From Planctomycetota bacterium (GTDB taxonomy: Bacteria > Planctomycetota > Planctomycetia > Pirellulales > Pirellulaceae), in assembly GCA_026692905.1 (NCBI GenBank), contig JAPLNL010000018.1, positions 100,978 through 164,977 of the forward strand: DNA of 64,000 nucleotides, written 5' to 3'. Both the position numbers and the translations under genes were made by a program. The notes below the pieces were generated by a model. That model did no database searches. It was not told the DNA's origin and was given only the letters and a program-made list of their open reading frames with translations. Position 1 is the first letter of the stretch. Each line of letters starts with the position of its first letter. Positions 42,667-50,765 of this stretch are shown here, one piece after another.

Positions 42667-43872
42667 TTAGGTAAGGTTACTTGAACGCTGAAGTTGCTCT
42701 TTCAGCGCCAAGTTTTCCAAATTCAATTCGATGATGCGTTGCGATAGCTGTTGTATTGGATCGGCGGCTTGCTGATCATCTCGCCTGCGGCCAAGTTCCA
42801 TATTCAGCTCGAGAACCAATCGCTCCAGTTGAGCAAGATAATCATCGTTTGACGATTCCTGTCGAGTGACGCGATGAGTACCAACTGAGGGAGTCGTGAC
42901 TGCTTGATACGAGGTCGCTGTAGGCAGATTCATGGCCGGCGCAGTTGTTACTGGCGCAGTTGACTGGCTTCGCTTGGCTGGAAGACTTGTCCGTTGCCTC
43001 GCCGACTCCAAATGGGAATTTTGGTTGGCCATGGCTTCGCGTTGCAACGATTCCTGGCGTAAGCGTTCGCTTTGCAATTGCTCCAATTGCAATTGTTCAC
43101 GCTGAGTTGCTTCGATCTGCAGTTTTTCTTGCTTGGCCTTTTCTGTCGCTGCGGTAGTCTCGGCGGCGTTCTGCGATTCGGTCTTCTGTGTTTGATCAAT
43201 AGCTTGAATGTTTACGACAGTTTGATTTTCTGCTGCTGCGACGGCCTTGGCTGCCGTGGCTACTCTGACTTCCTCAGCACTTTCCGAAGCTTCCTTGTTG
43301 GCTCGTTGCGCGGCTGCCTTTTCTTCCGCTTGTGCCTGCTCCTGAGCAACTGCGAGCTCCCCTGCTTTTCTTTCTTTTTCTATTCGTTCCTGTTCGGCAG
43401 CTCGCTTCTCAGCCACTTCTTTCGCGGCGAGTTCTTGGGCCATCGCTGTCTCAGCGGCAGCTATAGCCTTTTGAGCCGCAGCTTCTTCTGCGTCCGACTT
43501 TGCTTTGGCTTCTTCCGCTGCAACGCGAGCTGCTTCGGCATGAGCTGCTTCGACCAGAGCCGCCGCGTCGTCGGCCGCCTTGACTGCGTCGACTGCTTCG
43601 ATCTCGGCGTTGGTCGTTTCGATTCCCACCGTTGGCGATGATACGACTTCTGAGACAGATTCAGGCGTACCAACCGAGACCGCGCTTTCTAAGTCTCCGG
43701 TGGATAGGCAAGCCCATGGATTTCGGCCTTGGGGTTGGTACGAGGTGGAATTGCTCCAGTTGACGGTTTCTCCGAATTCACGCAAGGACAATGCTCCAAG
43801 ATTCATCGCCGCCAACGAACTGGCAGCTAAGTGCCTCGCTCTACCAGATGAATTGTGGATTTTTGTTACCAT
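42667..43872 (-). CDS. Ala/Glu/Gln-rich coiled-coil protein of the bilin operon
   Basis: A 401-residue protein. After an N-terminal part with SYQPQGRNPWACLSTGD, residues about 90-290 are almost pure Ala/Glu/Gln/Lys helix (for example EEAKAKSDAEEAAAQKAIAA and LQLEQLQSERLRQESLQREA). A Pro/Thr-rich linker follows, then a C-terminal coiled coil YLAQLERLVLELNMELGRRR. No signal peptide or membrane span. I recognise no family. Position between V4R and globin genes suggests a linker or scaffold for the bilin proteins, but composition alone gives no function. Confidence 0.7.
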   Translation of the reverse strand: MVTKIHNSSGRARHLAASSLAAMNLGALSLREFGETVNWSNSTSYQPQGRNPWACLSTGDLESAVSVGTPESVSEVVSSPTVGIETTNAEIEAVDAVKAADDAAALVEAAHAEAARVAAEEAKAKSDAEEAAAQKAIAAAETAMAQELAAKEVAEKRAAEQERIEKERKAGELAVAQEQAQAEEKAAAQRANKEASESAEEVRVATAAKAVAAAENQTVVNIQAIDQTQKTESQNAAETTAATEKAKQEKLQIEATQREQLQLEQLQSERLRQESLQREAMANQNSHLESARQRTSLPAKRSQSTAPVTTAPAMNLPTATSYQAVTTPSVGTHRVTRQESSNDDYLAQLERLVLELNMELGRRRDDQQAADPIQQLSQRIIELNLENLALKEQLQRSSNLT

Positions 43873-43944
43873 TTTGTTGAAACCGGACGAGGTACTACGA
43901 CTGCATTCCCAAAGAGTATTTGAACTGACAGATTCATCGATTGA

Positions 43945-44721
43945 TTAAACAGTGCGTACCTTTTTCATAATGTCTTTCCCTGTCGCCCCCTGGCTTCTCC
44001 AGAATGCAGCCGCATCAACTCGCTCGGCATGGGAGATCAGAAACTTGCAATGGTCCGCCCCCATAGCGTAGCACTGAATTTCGACACATCCAAAATCTTT
44101 CCGGGCTAACACGCTGAAAACAGCCGCGAATAGTCCTGCGTAGAAATAACAAACAACTGCACCGATGTCCCCCAAGGTCTTGGCGACAGCGGACTCATAG
44201 AGTTCGACAAAGAGCATGTCGCGTTTGGCTTCACGAAAATCAAATTGCCAAGTTCCCCACCCCTCAATTGTGAGTGGCCACCACCAAGTCTCGAGCATCA
44301 TCCCCATCCCCATTTTGTTGAAATCGACCTCGAATTCACCTTGCGATCTTTTGACGAAATTGCGCATGTCTTCCATGCCCCATGCGTAGCCCGTTTCGTA
44401 CATTACCATACCTGCTTTTTCACCGACTTCATCCTCTAGCCCGCTAAGGACCCCCGTGATGAAATCTTCGGTCACGCGAAGAACACGTTGTCCATAGATG
44501 TTGGTGATGACGCCACGCTCCCGGTCACGTTGGTAAAACTGTTCGGCAGTATAGTAATTGTGCTTGAAAGGCTGTACGCCCGGGGTCATACGAATCGCAT
44601 CTCGGATTTTATCATCGGCTTTCTCGTTTCGAATGCGAACAAGCGACTTCGCGTCGGCAGAGCCCGAGATGATCTCAACGAACTGTTTCCCTTTTTCTTC
44701 AGAAGTCGTTGCTTGTGCCAT
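43945..44721 (-). CDS. V4R domain protein (proximal copy)
   Basis: A 258-residue protein if started at ATG 44721 (MAQATTSEEKGKQFVEIISG); the frame runs on to 44844, without a good ribosome-binding site at either. V4R elements: QRVLRVTEDFITGVLSGLED, GMVMYETGYAWGMEDMRNF, a hydrophobic aromatic strand MGMGMMLETWWWPLTIEGWG, GAVVCYFYAGLFAAVFSVLA, and the ending CYAMGADHCKFLISH, which keeps both Cys of the V4R pattern, unlike the other copy. Likely ligand: a tetrapyrrole or bilin, by association with heme oxygenase and bilin reductase just upstream. Confidence 0.82.
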   Translation of the reverse strand: MAQATTSEEKGKQFVEIISGSADAKSLVRIRNEKADDKIRDAIRMTPGVQPFKHNYYTAEQFYQRDRERGVITNIYGQRVLRVTEDFITGVLSGLEDEVGEKAGMVMYETGYAWGMEDMRNFVKRSQGEFEVDFNKMGMGMMLETWWWPLTIEGWGTWQFDFREAKRDMLFVELYESAVAKTLGDIGAVVCYFYAGLFAAVFSVLARKDFGCVEIQCYAMGADHCKFLISHAERVDAAAFWRSQGATGKDIMKKVRTV

Positions 44722-44849
44722 GAGTTGTATCGCTTTCTTTTTGACTTTGCTCCCCTCGCCCCTGATAGGTAACGCTGTGAAGCTTTTTCCATTGCTAAAA
44801 ACAGGCTTTTGCGTAGCGAAAATCGTCAAGACTTTCGGCTGCATCGTCT

Positions 44850-44905
44850 AACGACCGAAACTCTTGACGAGTTTCGCTCCAACATGCTTCACAGCGTTGC
44901 CCTGC
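44850..44905 (+). repeat. Dispersed repeat, family 4, copy 2
   Basis: Begins TAACGACCGAAACTCTTGA and ends ATGCTTCACAGCGTTGCC, matching 10118-10172 in order and orientation. It contains CGAAACT...AGTTTCG arms that can pair. It splits the bilin operon between the heme oxygenase gene and the V4R gene. Confidence 0.75.
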
Positions 44906-44939
44906 TAAGGGAGAGGAGAACACTGTGGGTCATTTGTAT

Positions 44940-45611
44940 CTAAGCGGACTTAAGCGGATTTGTTATTGGTTCGTTCAACGTTGCTTTCAGTGTGCTGCTT
45001 GCATTGACTGGCAAAGCATCGTAGAGACTGTTCAGCAACTCCATAAAGTTGACTGCACCTTCAATGAGCTCCGATTCGATTCTGGCGTCAAAGCCCGAGT
45101 TGTCGACACTTTCCTTGAAACTGCGCAGTCTCAGAGGGGTCGCGAGTGCACCTTCGGTATGGTATTCCAGGCCACTCGTCGTACCCGCGGGTAGACCAAG
45201 CGATCGGCCAAGCGGTTTGGCAATGACAAGCGATCCCATACGGGAACCTTCGAGGATATAGATGCAGCCAAGGAGAGCGTACGGAGCGTTCCGTTCCCAA
45301 GCCTGAATCTGCTCCACGATGATGTTGGTCTCTTCCAGCGGCGCGAAGTGATTTTTGTCGAAACCAAAGGTGTGCAAGTCACGCTGAATCGTGGTGGTAC
45401 GAATCATCTCGGGTGTAAAGTACGACGCGATCTCGGGGCGTTTTGGAACCGAGCGTTCCAATGCAAAATGGATATGCCAGAGTTGCACCAATCCTCTCGA
45501 GTAGTCCAGAGGATTCATGCCACCGTCTATCATCGCTTTGGAGAAGGCGGATTGCTCGATTTGAAAGTGCGATGCGGAAATCGCGGAACGGACCAGACTC
45601 ATGACGCCCAT
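44940..45611 (-). CDS. Heme oxygenase (biliverdin-forming)
   Basis: A 223-residue heme oxygenase-family protein. The expected proximal heme ligand is His15 (SASHFQIEQSAFSKAM). The distal-helix signature is at 111-140: YALLGCIYILEGSRMGSLVI, then AKPLGRSLGL, corresponding to the family's LGxxYVLEGSxLGG. It opens heme to biliverdin, CO and iron using reducing power from ferredoxin. An AGAGGG ribosome-binding site lies in the last codons of the bilin reductase gene, and the gap between the two is 3 bp, so both are made together. The organism shows no photosynthesis genes here. Confidence 0.87.
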   Translation of the reverse strand: MGVMSLVRSAISASHFQIEQSAFSKAMIDGGMNPLDYSRGLVQLWHIHFALERSVPKRPEIASYFTPEMIRTTTIQRDLHTFGFDKNHFAPLEETNIIVEQIQAWERNAPYALLGCIYILEGSRMGSLVIAKPLGRSLGLPAGTTSGLEYHTEGALATPLRLRSFKESVDNSGFDARIESELIEGAVNFMELLNSLYDALPVNASSTLKATLNEPITNPLKSA

Positions 45612-45614
45612 GCT

Positions 45615-46457
45615 TTACCCTCTTGGTTTCGCAAAGAGAAAATTCTTCATAAAGGACTCAGTCCATTCTGAGCCAAATAATTTGTCGAGGAACTTGTTTC
45701 CAGGACTGTGTTCCATATGGTGGACTTGGTATTCCTGGAGAGCATCGATTGCCTCCTCGTTTCTTGCGGACTTAGCAACCTCAGCGGCAGCCTCATCGGA
45801 TACGAAAGCTCGCAGGTAAGTATCGAGATAGCTTAGATAGCAATCTTCGACCGTCGATAGTTGCTCATTGGGTACATCGCGTGCGTAAGTGAAATTGCCT
45901 TGAGATGCGTTGGTCGCCCAATCGGGTGCCGTTTCATTACACGGCAGGCTCGTGAATCGAATGGATAAAGCGGCAGTGAGCGAGGCAACATCGTCTGCAA
46001 CGAACTGGGAGAGAACGGGAACCTGGATATCGACAAAGGCCACTTTGGTTGCATTGCCAACCGCTATCAATTCCGCTGCAAATACCGGCATTTTGGTGGG
46101 GTGGTTTGGGAAAACCCAAGTGTTGATGATCGCATTTTTCGCACCTTGGATATGAACCATGCGCAGTTGACCCAGCGGTTGGTTTTCAGACTGCAGTGTC
46201 CACTCCTTTGCATTCAAGGTCATCTTGGAGTTGAGCGACATTCGTTTTGAAAACTCGCCTGAGATCGTTTCAGAGATCGCATGCTGGCGGTTCATGAACT
46301 TCGTTGTCTGTTCGACCAAGCGTAGGTAGTTGGTAGGCCCAGATTGGAATGAGGATGTTGTCGACGATGGGTCAACGCGTTTTTGAATGTTCAGCCCACT
46401 CGTACAAGTCGGGTAGTACTGGGCAGGGAAGAAATCAAAAGTAAGGCTGTAGTTCAT
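45615..46457 (-). CDS. Ferredoxin-dependent bilin reductase (pre-PcyA/HY2 family)
   Basis: A 280-residue protein from ATG 46457. FDBR features: QLRMVHIQGAKNAIINTWVF followed by P, then MPVFAAELIAVG, KVAFVDIQVP, and the C-terminal block HHMEHSPGNKFLDKLFGSEW with TESFMKNFLF, matching the family's YxxYQ...FGxEWTExYIxxxLF end. These enzymes reduce biliverdin to phytobilins with ferredoxin electrons. By eye, the central Asp105 of PcyA aligns with Glu129, and His88 with Asn112. Product identity (PCB, PEB or other) cannot be predicted. It is the first gene of the operon and transcribed away from cheA. Confidence 0.83.
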   Translation of the reverse strand: MNYSLTFDFFPAQYYPTCTSGLNIQKRVDPSSTTSSFQSGPTNYLRLVEQTTKFMNRQHAISETISGEFSKRMSLNSKMTLNAKEWTLQSENQPLGQLRMVHIQGAKNAIINTWVFPNHPTKMPVFAAELIAVGNATKVAFVDIQVPVLSQFVADDVASLTAALSIRFTSLPCNETAPDWATNASQGNFTYARDVPNEQLSTVEDCYLSYLDTYLRAFVSDEAAAEVAKSARNEEAIDALQEYQVHHMEHSPGNKFLDKLFGSEWTESFMKNFLFAKPRG

Positions 46458-46832
46458 CGCTTTGATTTGCTTTCTCTGCGGAATTCTTGATCGTCGGACT
46501 CTGTGTGGAAACGAATGATTGTGTTGATCGGCGAAACCGACATTCAAGTTGCGTTTATCCAAACGGAAGCATTCAACCAAAGTTAGCAAAACTCAGTAAA
46601 TGCTGTGTTTCTTTGCAAGAGTAGGGGTAAGCCTTAGGTTTTGAAGTTCTGTACCCTGGCAGAGTCTTTGACGCTCTTTCTGCAATTTCGTGCAACCCGG
46701 AAAGATTTCGAACCTTTGAGGCGACCAGACTTCGAAATAGAGGGAACGCTCATAAGTGACTAAAACGCGCTCCACGCCTTTGAGGAGTGTCCGTAGTAAC
46801 TTGGTTCGCGAACCGAGAAGACAAAACAAGAC
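46458..46832. promoter_or_regulatory. Divergent intergenic region between bilin operon and cheA operon
   Basis: 375 bp separating two head-to-head operons. Both promoters should lie here. I find no good consensus -10/-35 pair or clear palindrome. The 84-codon minus-strand frame across 46593-46847 overlaps the cheA start and has no family features, so I do not count it as a gene. Shared placement suggests joint regulation of pigment synthesis and signalling. Confidence 0.5.
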
Positions 46833-49800
46833 ATGGATCACAGTCAAGATACCGAGTTACTTACTGAGTTCGTGGCGGAGAGTCTCAACGGACTTGAGAG
46901 CATCGAAAAAGATCTGCTTTCGCTTGAGTCTGAAGGTGGCAGCGACACTGCCTTGGTCAATCGAATCTTTCGCGCCGTCCATTCGATCAAGGGAACTGGC
47001 TCCTACATGGGGCTAGATCCATTGGTTCGTCTGAGCCATTTGGCGGAAACGCTGCTCGATCAAGTTCGCAGCAATGAACGCGAGGCCACCTCGGACGTCA
47101 CCGATGCAATCCTTGCGGCGGTAGATGGTCTAACAGGCATGCTTCAGTCAGCCGATTTAGGTCAGTCTTATGATTGCGGCGAAGCGGTCGGCAAATTGAA
47201 TCAAGTGTTGGGGCTTGCAAAAATCGCTCCAGCACCTCCCTCGGTCGAAGAGAAGCCAGCTTTGCCCTCCAAAAGCCCGACGAAAGAAAAGGCCCAAGGG
47301 CCATCCGAAGAGGATCATGACTCAGGATTGGTCGAAGAATTTGTTGCGGAAAGCTTGCAGAACTTAACGGATATTGAGTTGGACTTGTTGTCGTTGGAGT
47401 CCGATGGCGGCACCGACAAGGAACTTGTCAATCGAATCTTTCGTGCGGTGCATACGATCAAAGGAAACGGATCGTATCTCAAGCTTGAGAATCTAGTCGG
47501 CGTCGCACATCGGGCAGAGACTTTACTCGACCGCGTGCGGAGCGGTACGGAATCGGCCAGCGCGGTCGTTACCGATGCTGTCTTAGCTGCGGTCGATGCG
47601 TTGGTATCCATGCTGCGCACGCCTGATTTAGGGGCAACCTTCGAGTGCCTAGTTCCACTTGCGAAGTTGGACCGAGCTCTCAATGGTTCTCCTCAACACG
47701 TTTCCTCGGCAACTCTATCGGCGAGTGATATCGCCCAAATTAAGCAGGCTGAAACGGGCAAGGGGACGACATTCCGAATTGATCTGGACTTGGAACGCAT
47801 TCAGCAAGCGGTCGATATCAAAGAGGGTGTCATTGTTGGATTGTCTAGTATTGGGAAAATCCTATTCACCTCGATTCCAAAGGAACAAATTGACAAAACC
47901 CCCAAAGGCACCTGCATCGTGTTTTTGGAAACGGTCCTTTCGACCGAGATGCTCTGCGATCACTTCAATCTAAAACCAGAGACGGTAACCCAGATCGATA
48001 CGAAGGGGTTAAGTCCAGGGAACGGCGGTTCGTCCAATCCGCTTGCAACGAGCCCGGAATCTTCTGCCGAAAAGAAGCCGCAACCGATTGACTCGCCGAA
48101 AACAATCCCCGCAGAGCTAGCGTCGATTCCCTCGCGTCCAGGAACGGACAAGCCGAATCAAGATAAGGCGTTAGCGTCCAAGGAAGCAGCCAAAGCCGCG
48201 GCCGAGCAGTCCATGCGGGTCCCCGTCCATATCCTGCACAAATTGCTGGAGTGGACCGGCACGATGGTGATGGCACGCAATCAGTTGATGAACGAATTCG
48301 ACTTTCGCGGCAGCACTGCGTTTCGTACCTTGTCGCAATCGATTACTGGAGTTCACGAAACGGTCATCGAAACTCGGATGCAAACCACGGGCTCGCTTTT
48401 CGAACGGTATCGCCGTATCGTTCGCGATCTTTCGCGTCAGCTGAACAAAGAAGTGGCTCTTCACATCGAGGGCGGCGAGCTTGAACTGGACCGCACTATC
48501 CTCGAAAGCTTTGCCGATCCGCTTACGCACCTAATCCGAAACTCGCTCGATCACGCATTGGAGACTCCGGCCGAACGGGAAGCGGCTGGGAAAAACAGGC
48601 AAGGCAACATCTTCTTGCGGTCTTACATTCACAGCGGTGAGATCATATTGGCCGTCGAAGATGATGGACGAGGCATTTGCGCAGAAAGAGTTTGCTCGAA
48701 GGCTGTCAGCAAAGGAGTCATCACCCAAGCCTACGCCAATCAGTTGACCGATCATCAAAAGGTGATGTTGATTTTTCAGGCGGGTTTCTCGACCAAGGAT
48801 GAGGCAACCGACGTTTCTGGTCGGGGGGTCGGGATGGATGTTGTACGAAACAACATAGAAGCAGTTGGCGGATCGATCGATGTGGTAACCAAAGTGGGCA
48901 CCGGCACGACATTTTCCGCAATCCTACCGCTGGCCAAGGCGCTCGTCTCTTCCTCGCTTACCAAAGCATTGGTGGTGGACATTCAAGACGAGCGGTTTGC
49001 CATTCCTGAGACAGCGGTTAGCGAAATCATTCGTTACGACGCCAAAGCGATGACGAATATCGTCCAGGTAGACGGCGAAAACGTATATCAGCTTCGCGAT
49101 CAACTCGTGGCTCTCGTCGACTTGCGACAAGCTCTTGGGATGGAACAACAGTCGAACCGAAAAGAGCATGCGTGCTTGGTCATCCTGCAGTACCGCAAAC
49201 ACCAGTTTGGTGCCATCGTGGACAACGTGCTCGGAATCCAAGAGATCATCGTTCGCGGAACGCCAAAGCTGCTTCAAAATTGCGGGATCTTTTCGGGGCA
49301 TACGGTTCTGGGCACAGGTCGCGTTTCTTTGATTCTCGATATCAATGGTTTGGTCAGCAAACTCTCATTGCGCTTCTTGGATCAAAAGCATGGGAACAGC
49401 AAGCGCGCGATGGCTGAAAGTCCTGACGGTTCACAGACGAAGAACCGACAAAAACAAAAGATGGTTGTATTCAGTTTTTCGAACAATGAGTTCTTCGCTA
49501 TCCCGCTTGAGTTGGTAGCCATTATCGAACGCATTTCCTTGGACTCCATCCGGACGGTCGGCACGAAAGAGTATTGCCAGATCAAGAACGAGACGATTTC
49601 CGTCATGCGATTGGATACGTTCTTGCCCATCAGCAAATTTGATGTGGCTCGCAAGGACTGCTGCTTGATTCGCCCAGCGGCCGTCACATTCCCGCTGGGG
49701 ATATTAACCGGACCGGACGTCACCATTATCGACGTGGACGATAGCTTTGAATCGAGGCTCGATGACCAGAACGGTATCGTGGGCACATTCATGCATAACG

Positions 49801-50276
49801 ATCGCTTGGTTATGTTGCTGGATGTCTTTAGCGTGTTTGAACAGCACGCGCCGGACAAGTTGAAAATGCAAGAAGTGCAAACTGGATTAGCGAAGATTCT
49901 GGTTGCAGAAGATAGCTTATTCTTCCGAAAGCTGATCAAGCAGTACATGCAAAGGGACGAGTGGACCATCGAGATTGTGAACGATGGCGTCGAAGCGTGG
50001 GAAAAGCTTCAAGCAGAACCGAAACGATACAACTTGGTCATTTCCGATATCAACATGCCAAGACTCGATGGCTTTCAGCTTGCGTCCAAGATTCGAGAAG
50101 ATCGACGGTTTGATGCGATACCCTTGGTCGCGTTGACTACGCTTTCGGACGATCACTTCCGTGAGAAGGGCCTAAGTTTGGGCTTTGATCGCTATGTGGT
50201 GAAGATTGACAAGAACCAGGTTCGAGCCACGGTGGCTGAATGTTTGCAAATTCGACGCACACCGGGAAAGCGATAG
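46833..50276 (+). CDS. Hybrid CheA histidine kinase with two HPt domains and receiver
   Basis: An 1147-residue protein. Domains: HPt1 with His50 (IFRAVHSIKGTGSY), HPt2 with His207 (IFRAVHTIKGNGSY), a P2-like linker, dimerisation and HATPase (HLIRNSLDHALE, VEDDGRGI, DVSGRGVGMDVVRNN), a CheW-like domain (about 715-845), a second CheW-like part (KMVVFSFSNNEFFAIPLELV), and a C-terminal receiver (about 1015-1145) with ILVAEDSLFFRKL, phosphate acceptor in VISDINMPRLDG and Lys in VVKID. The kinase is cytoplasmic and should phosphorylate its own receiver and the regulator at 55350. It begins a tight run with cheW and a Cache sensor, and is divergent from the bilin operon. Confidence 0.92.
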   Translation: MDHSQDTELLTEFVAESLNGLESIEKDLLSLESEGGSDTALVNRIFRAVHSIKGTGSYMGLDPLVRLSHLAETLLDQVRSNEREATSDVTDAILAAVDGLTGMLQSADLGQSYDCGEAVGKLNQVLGLAKIAPAPPSVEEKPALPSKSPTKEKAQGPSEEDHDSGLVEEFVAESLQNLTDIELDLLSLESDGGTDKELVNRIFRAVHTIKGNGSYLKLENLVGVAHRAETLLDRVRSGTESASAVVTDAVLAAVDALVSMLRTPDLGATFECLVPLAKLDRALNGSPQHVSSATLSASDIAQIKQAETGKGTTFRIDLDLERIQQAVDIKEGVIVGLSSIGKILFTSIPKEQIDKTPKGTCIVFLETVLSTEMLCDHFNLKPETVTQIDTKGLSPGNGGSSNPLATSPESSAEKKPQPIDSPKTIPAELASIPSRPGTDKPNQDKALASKEAAKAAAEQSMRVPVHILHKLLEWTGTMVMARNQLMNEFDFRGSTAFRTLSQSITGVHETVIETRMQTTGSLFERYRRIVRDLSRQLNKEVALHIEGGELELDRTILESFADPLTHLIRNSLDHALETPAEREAAGKNRQGNIFLRSYIHSGEIILAVEDDGRGICAERVCSKAVSKGVITQAYANQLTDHQKVMLIFQAGFSTKDEATDVSGRGVGMDVVRNNIEAVGGSIDVVTKVGTGTTFSAILPLAKALVSSSLTKALVVDIQDERFAIPETAVSEIIRYDAKAMTNIVQVDGENVYQLRDQLVALVDLRQALGMEQQSNRKEHACLVILQYRKHQFGAIVDNVLGIQEIIVRGTPKLLQNCGIFSGHTVLGTGRVSLILDINGLVSKLSLRFLDQKHGNSKRAMAESPDGSQTKNRQKQKMVVFSFSNNEFFAIPLELVAIIERISLDSIRTVGTKEYCQIKNETISVMRLDTFLPISKFDVARKDCCLIRPAAVTFPLGILTGPDVTIIDVDDSFESRLDDQNGIVGTFMHNDRLVMLLDVFSVFEQHAPDKLKMQEVQTGLAKILVAEDSLFFRKLIKQYMQRDEWTIEIVNDGVEAWEKLQAEPKRYNLVISDINMPRLDGFQLASKIREDRRFDAIPLVALTTLSDDHFREKGLSLGFDRYVVKIDKNQVRATVAECLQIRRTPGKR

Positions 50277-50285
50277 AAAGCGACC

Positions 50286-50765
50286 ATGCAGATTTCCACG
50301 TTCCTGATCCAAAACGAAGCGTTCGCTGTACCGTCGCTAGTGGTCGAGGAGTATTTTCGACCCTTGCCGATAACCAAGGTGCCGGGTTCAAATCGCTGCC
50401 TCGATGGTCTAGTCAACATTCGAGGACGCACGGCGGTCGTCATCAACATGCGAACCTGTTTTGAGGTTCCGCCTCGCGATCCAAGCGATCTCGGGGAAAT
50501 GATTCTGCTCGAAACGAGTCAGGGGTTGGTTGACGAGGCGCGCGAGCTGGGGCTTTACGCATTTGACGAGCCTGTCGTCTTGAGCGTCGATTCCGTTTCT
50601 CAAATCTTCCAGCTAGCTGCCGACGAGATCCATCCCGCCCCACCTCATGTAAATCAACCCTTTGTGGATGGGGTTATTCAATTAGACGAAGCGTATTTCA
50701 CGATGGTATCGATCCAGAAATTGATCGAGACCATTCTCCACGGAAAGACCGAGGAACTGCGATGA
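50286..50765 (+). CDS. CheW-like coupling protein
   Basis: A 159-residue CheW-domain protein: MQISTFLIQNEAFAVPSLVV, ITKVPGSNRCLDGLVNIRGR (the family's PG...GxxNxRG motif), and FVDGVIQLDEAYFTMVSIQK. CheW links receptors to CheA. It starts 9 bp after cheA ends, and its stop overlaps the next start by 4 bp (ATGA). Confidence 0.88.
   Translation: MQISTFLIQNEAFAVPSLVVEEYFRPLPITKVPGSNRCLDGLVNIRGRTAVVINMRTCFEVPPRDPSDLGEMILLETSQGLVDEARELGLYAFDEPVVLSVDSVSQIFQLAADEIHPAPPHVNQPFVDGVIQLDEAYFTMVSIQKLIETILHGKTEELR

Noticed and set aside
46593..46847. 84-codon minus-strand frame in the bilin/cheA divergent gap
   Set aside because: It overlaps the cheA start, has no recognisable domain, and lies where promoters are expected.
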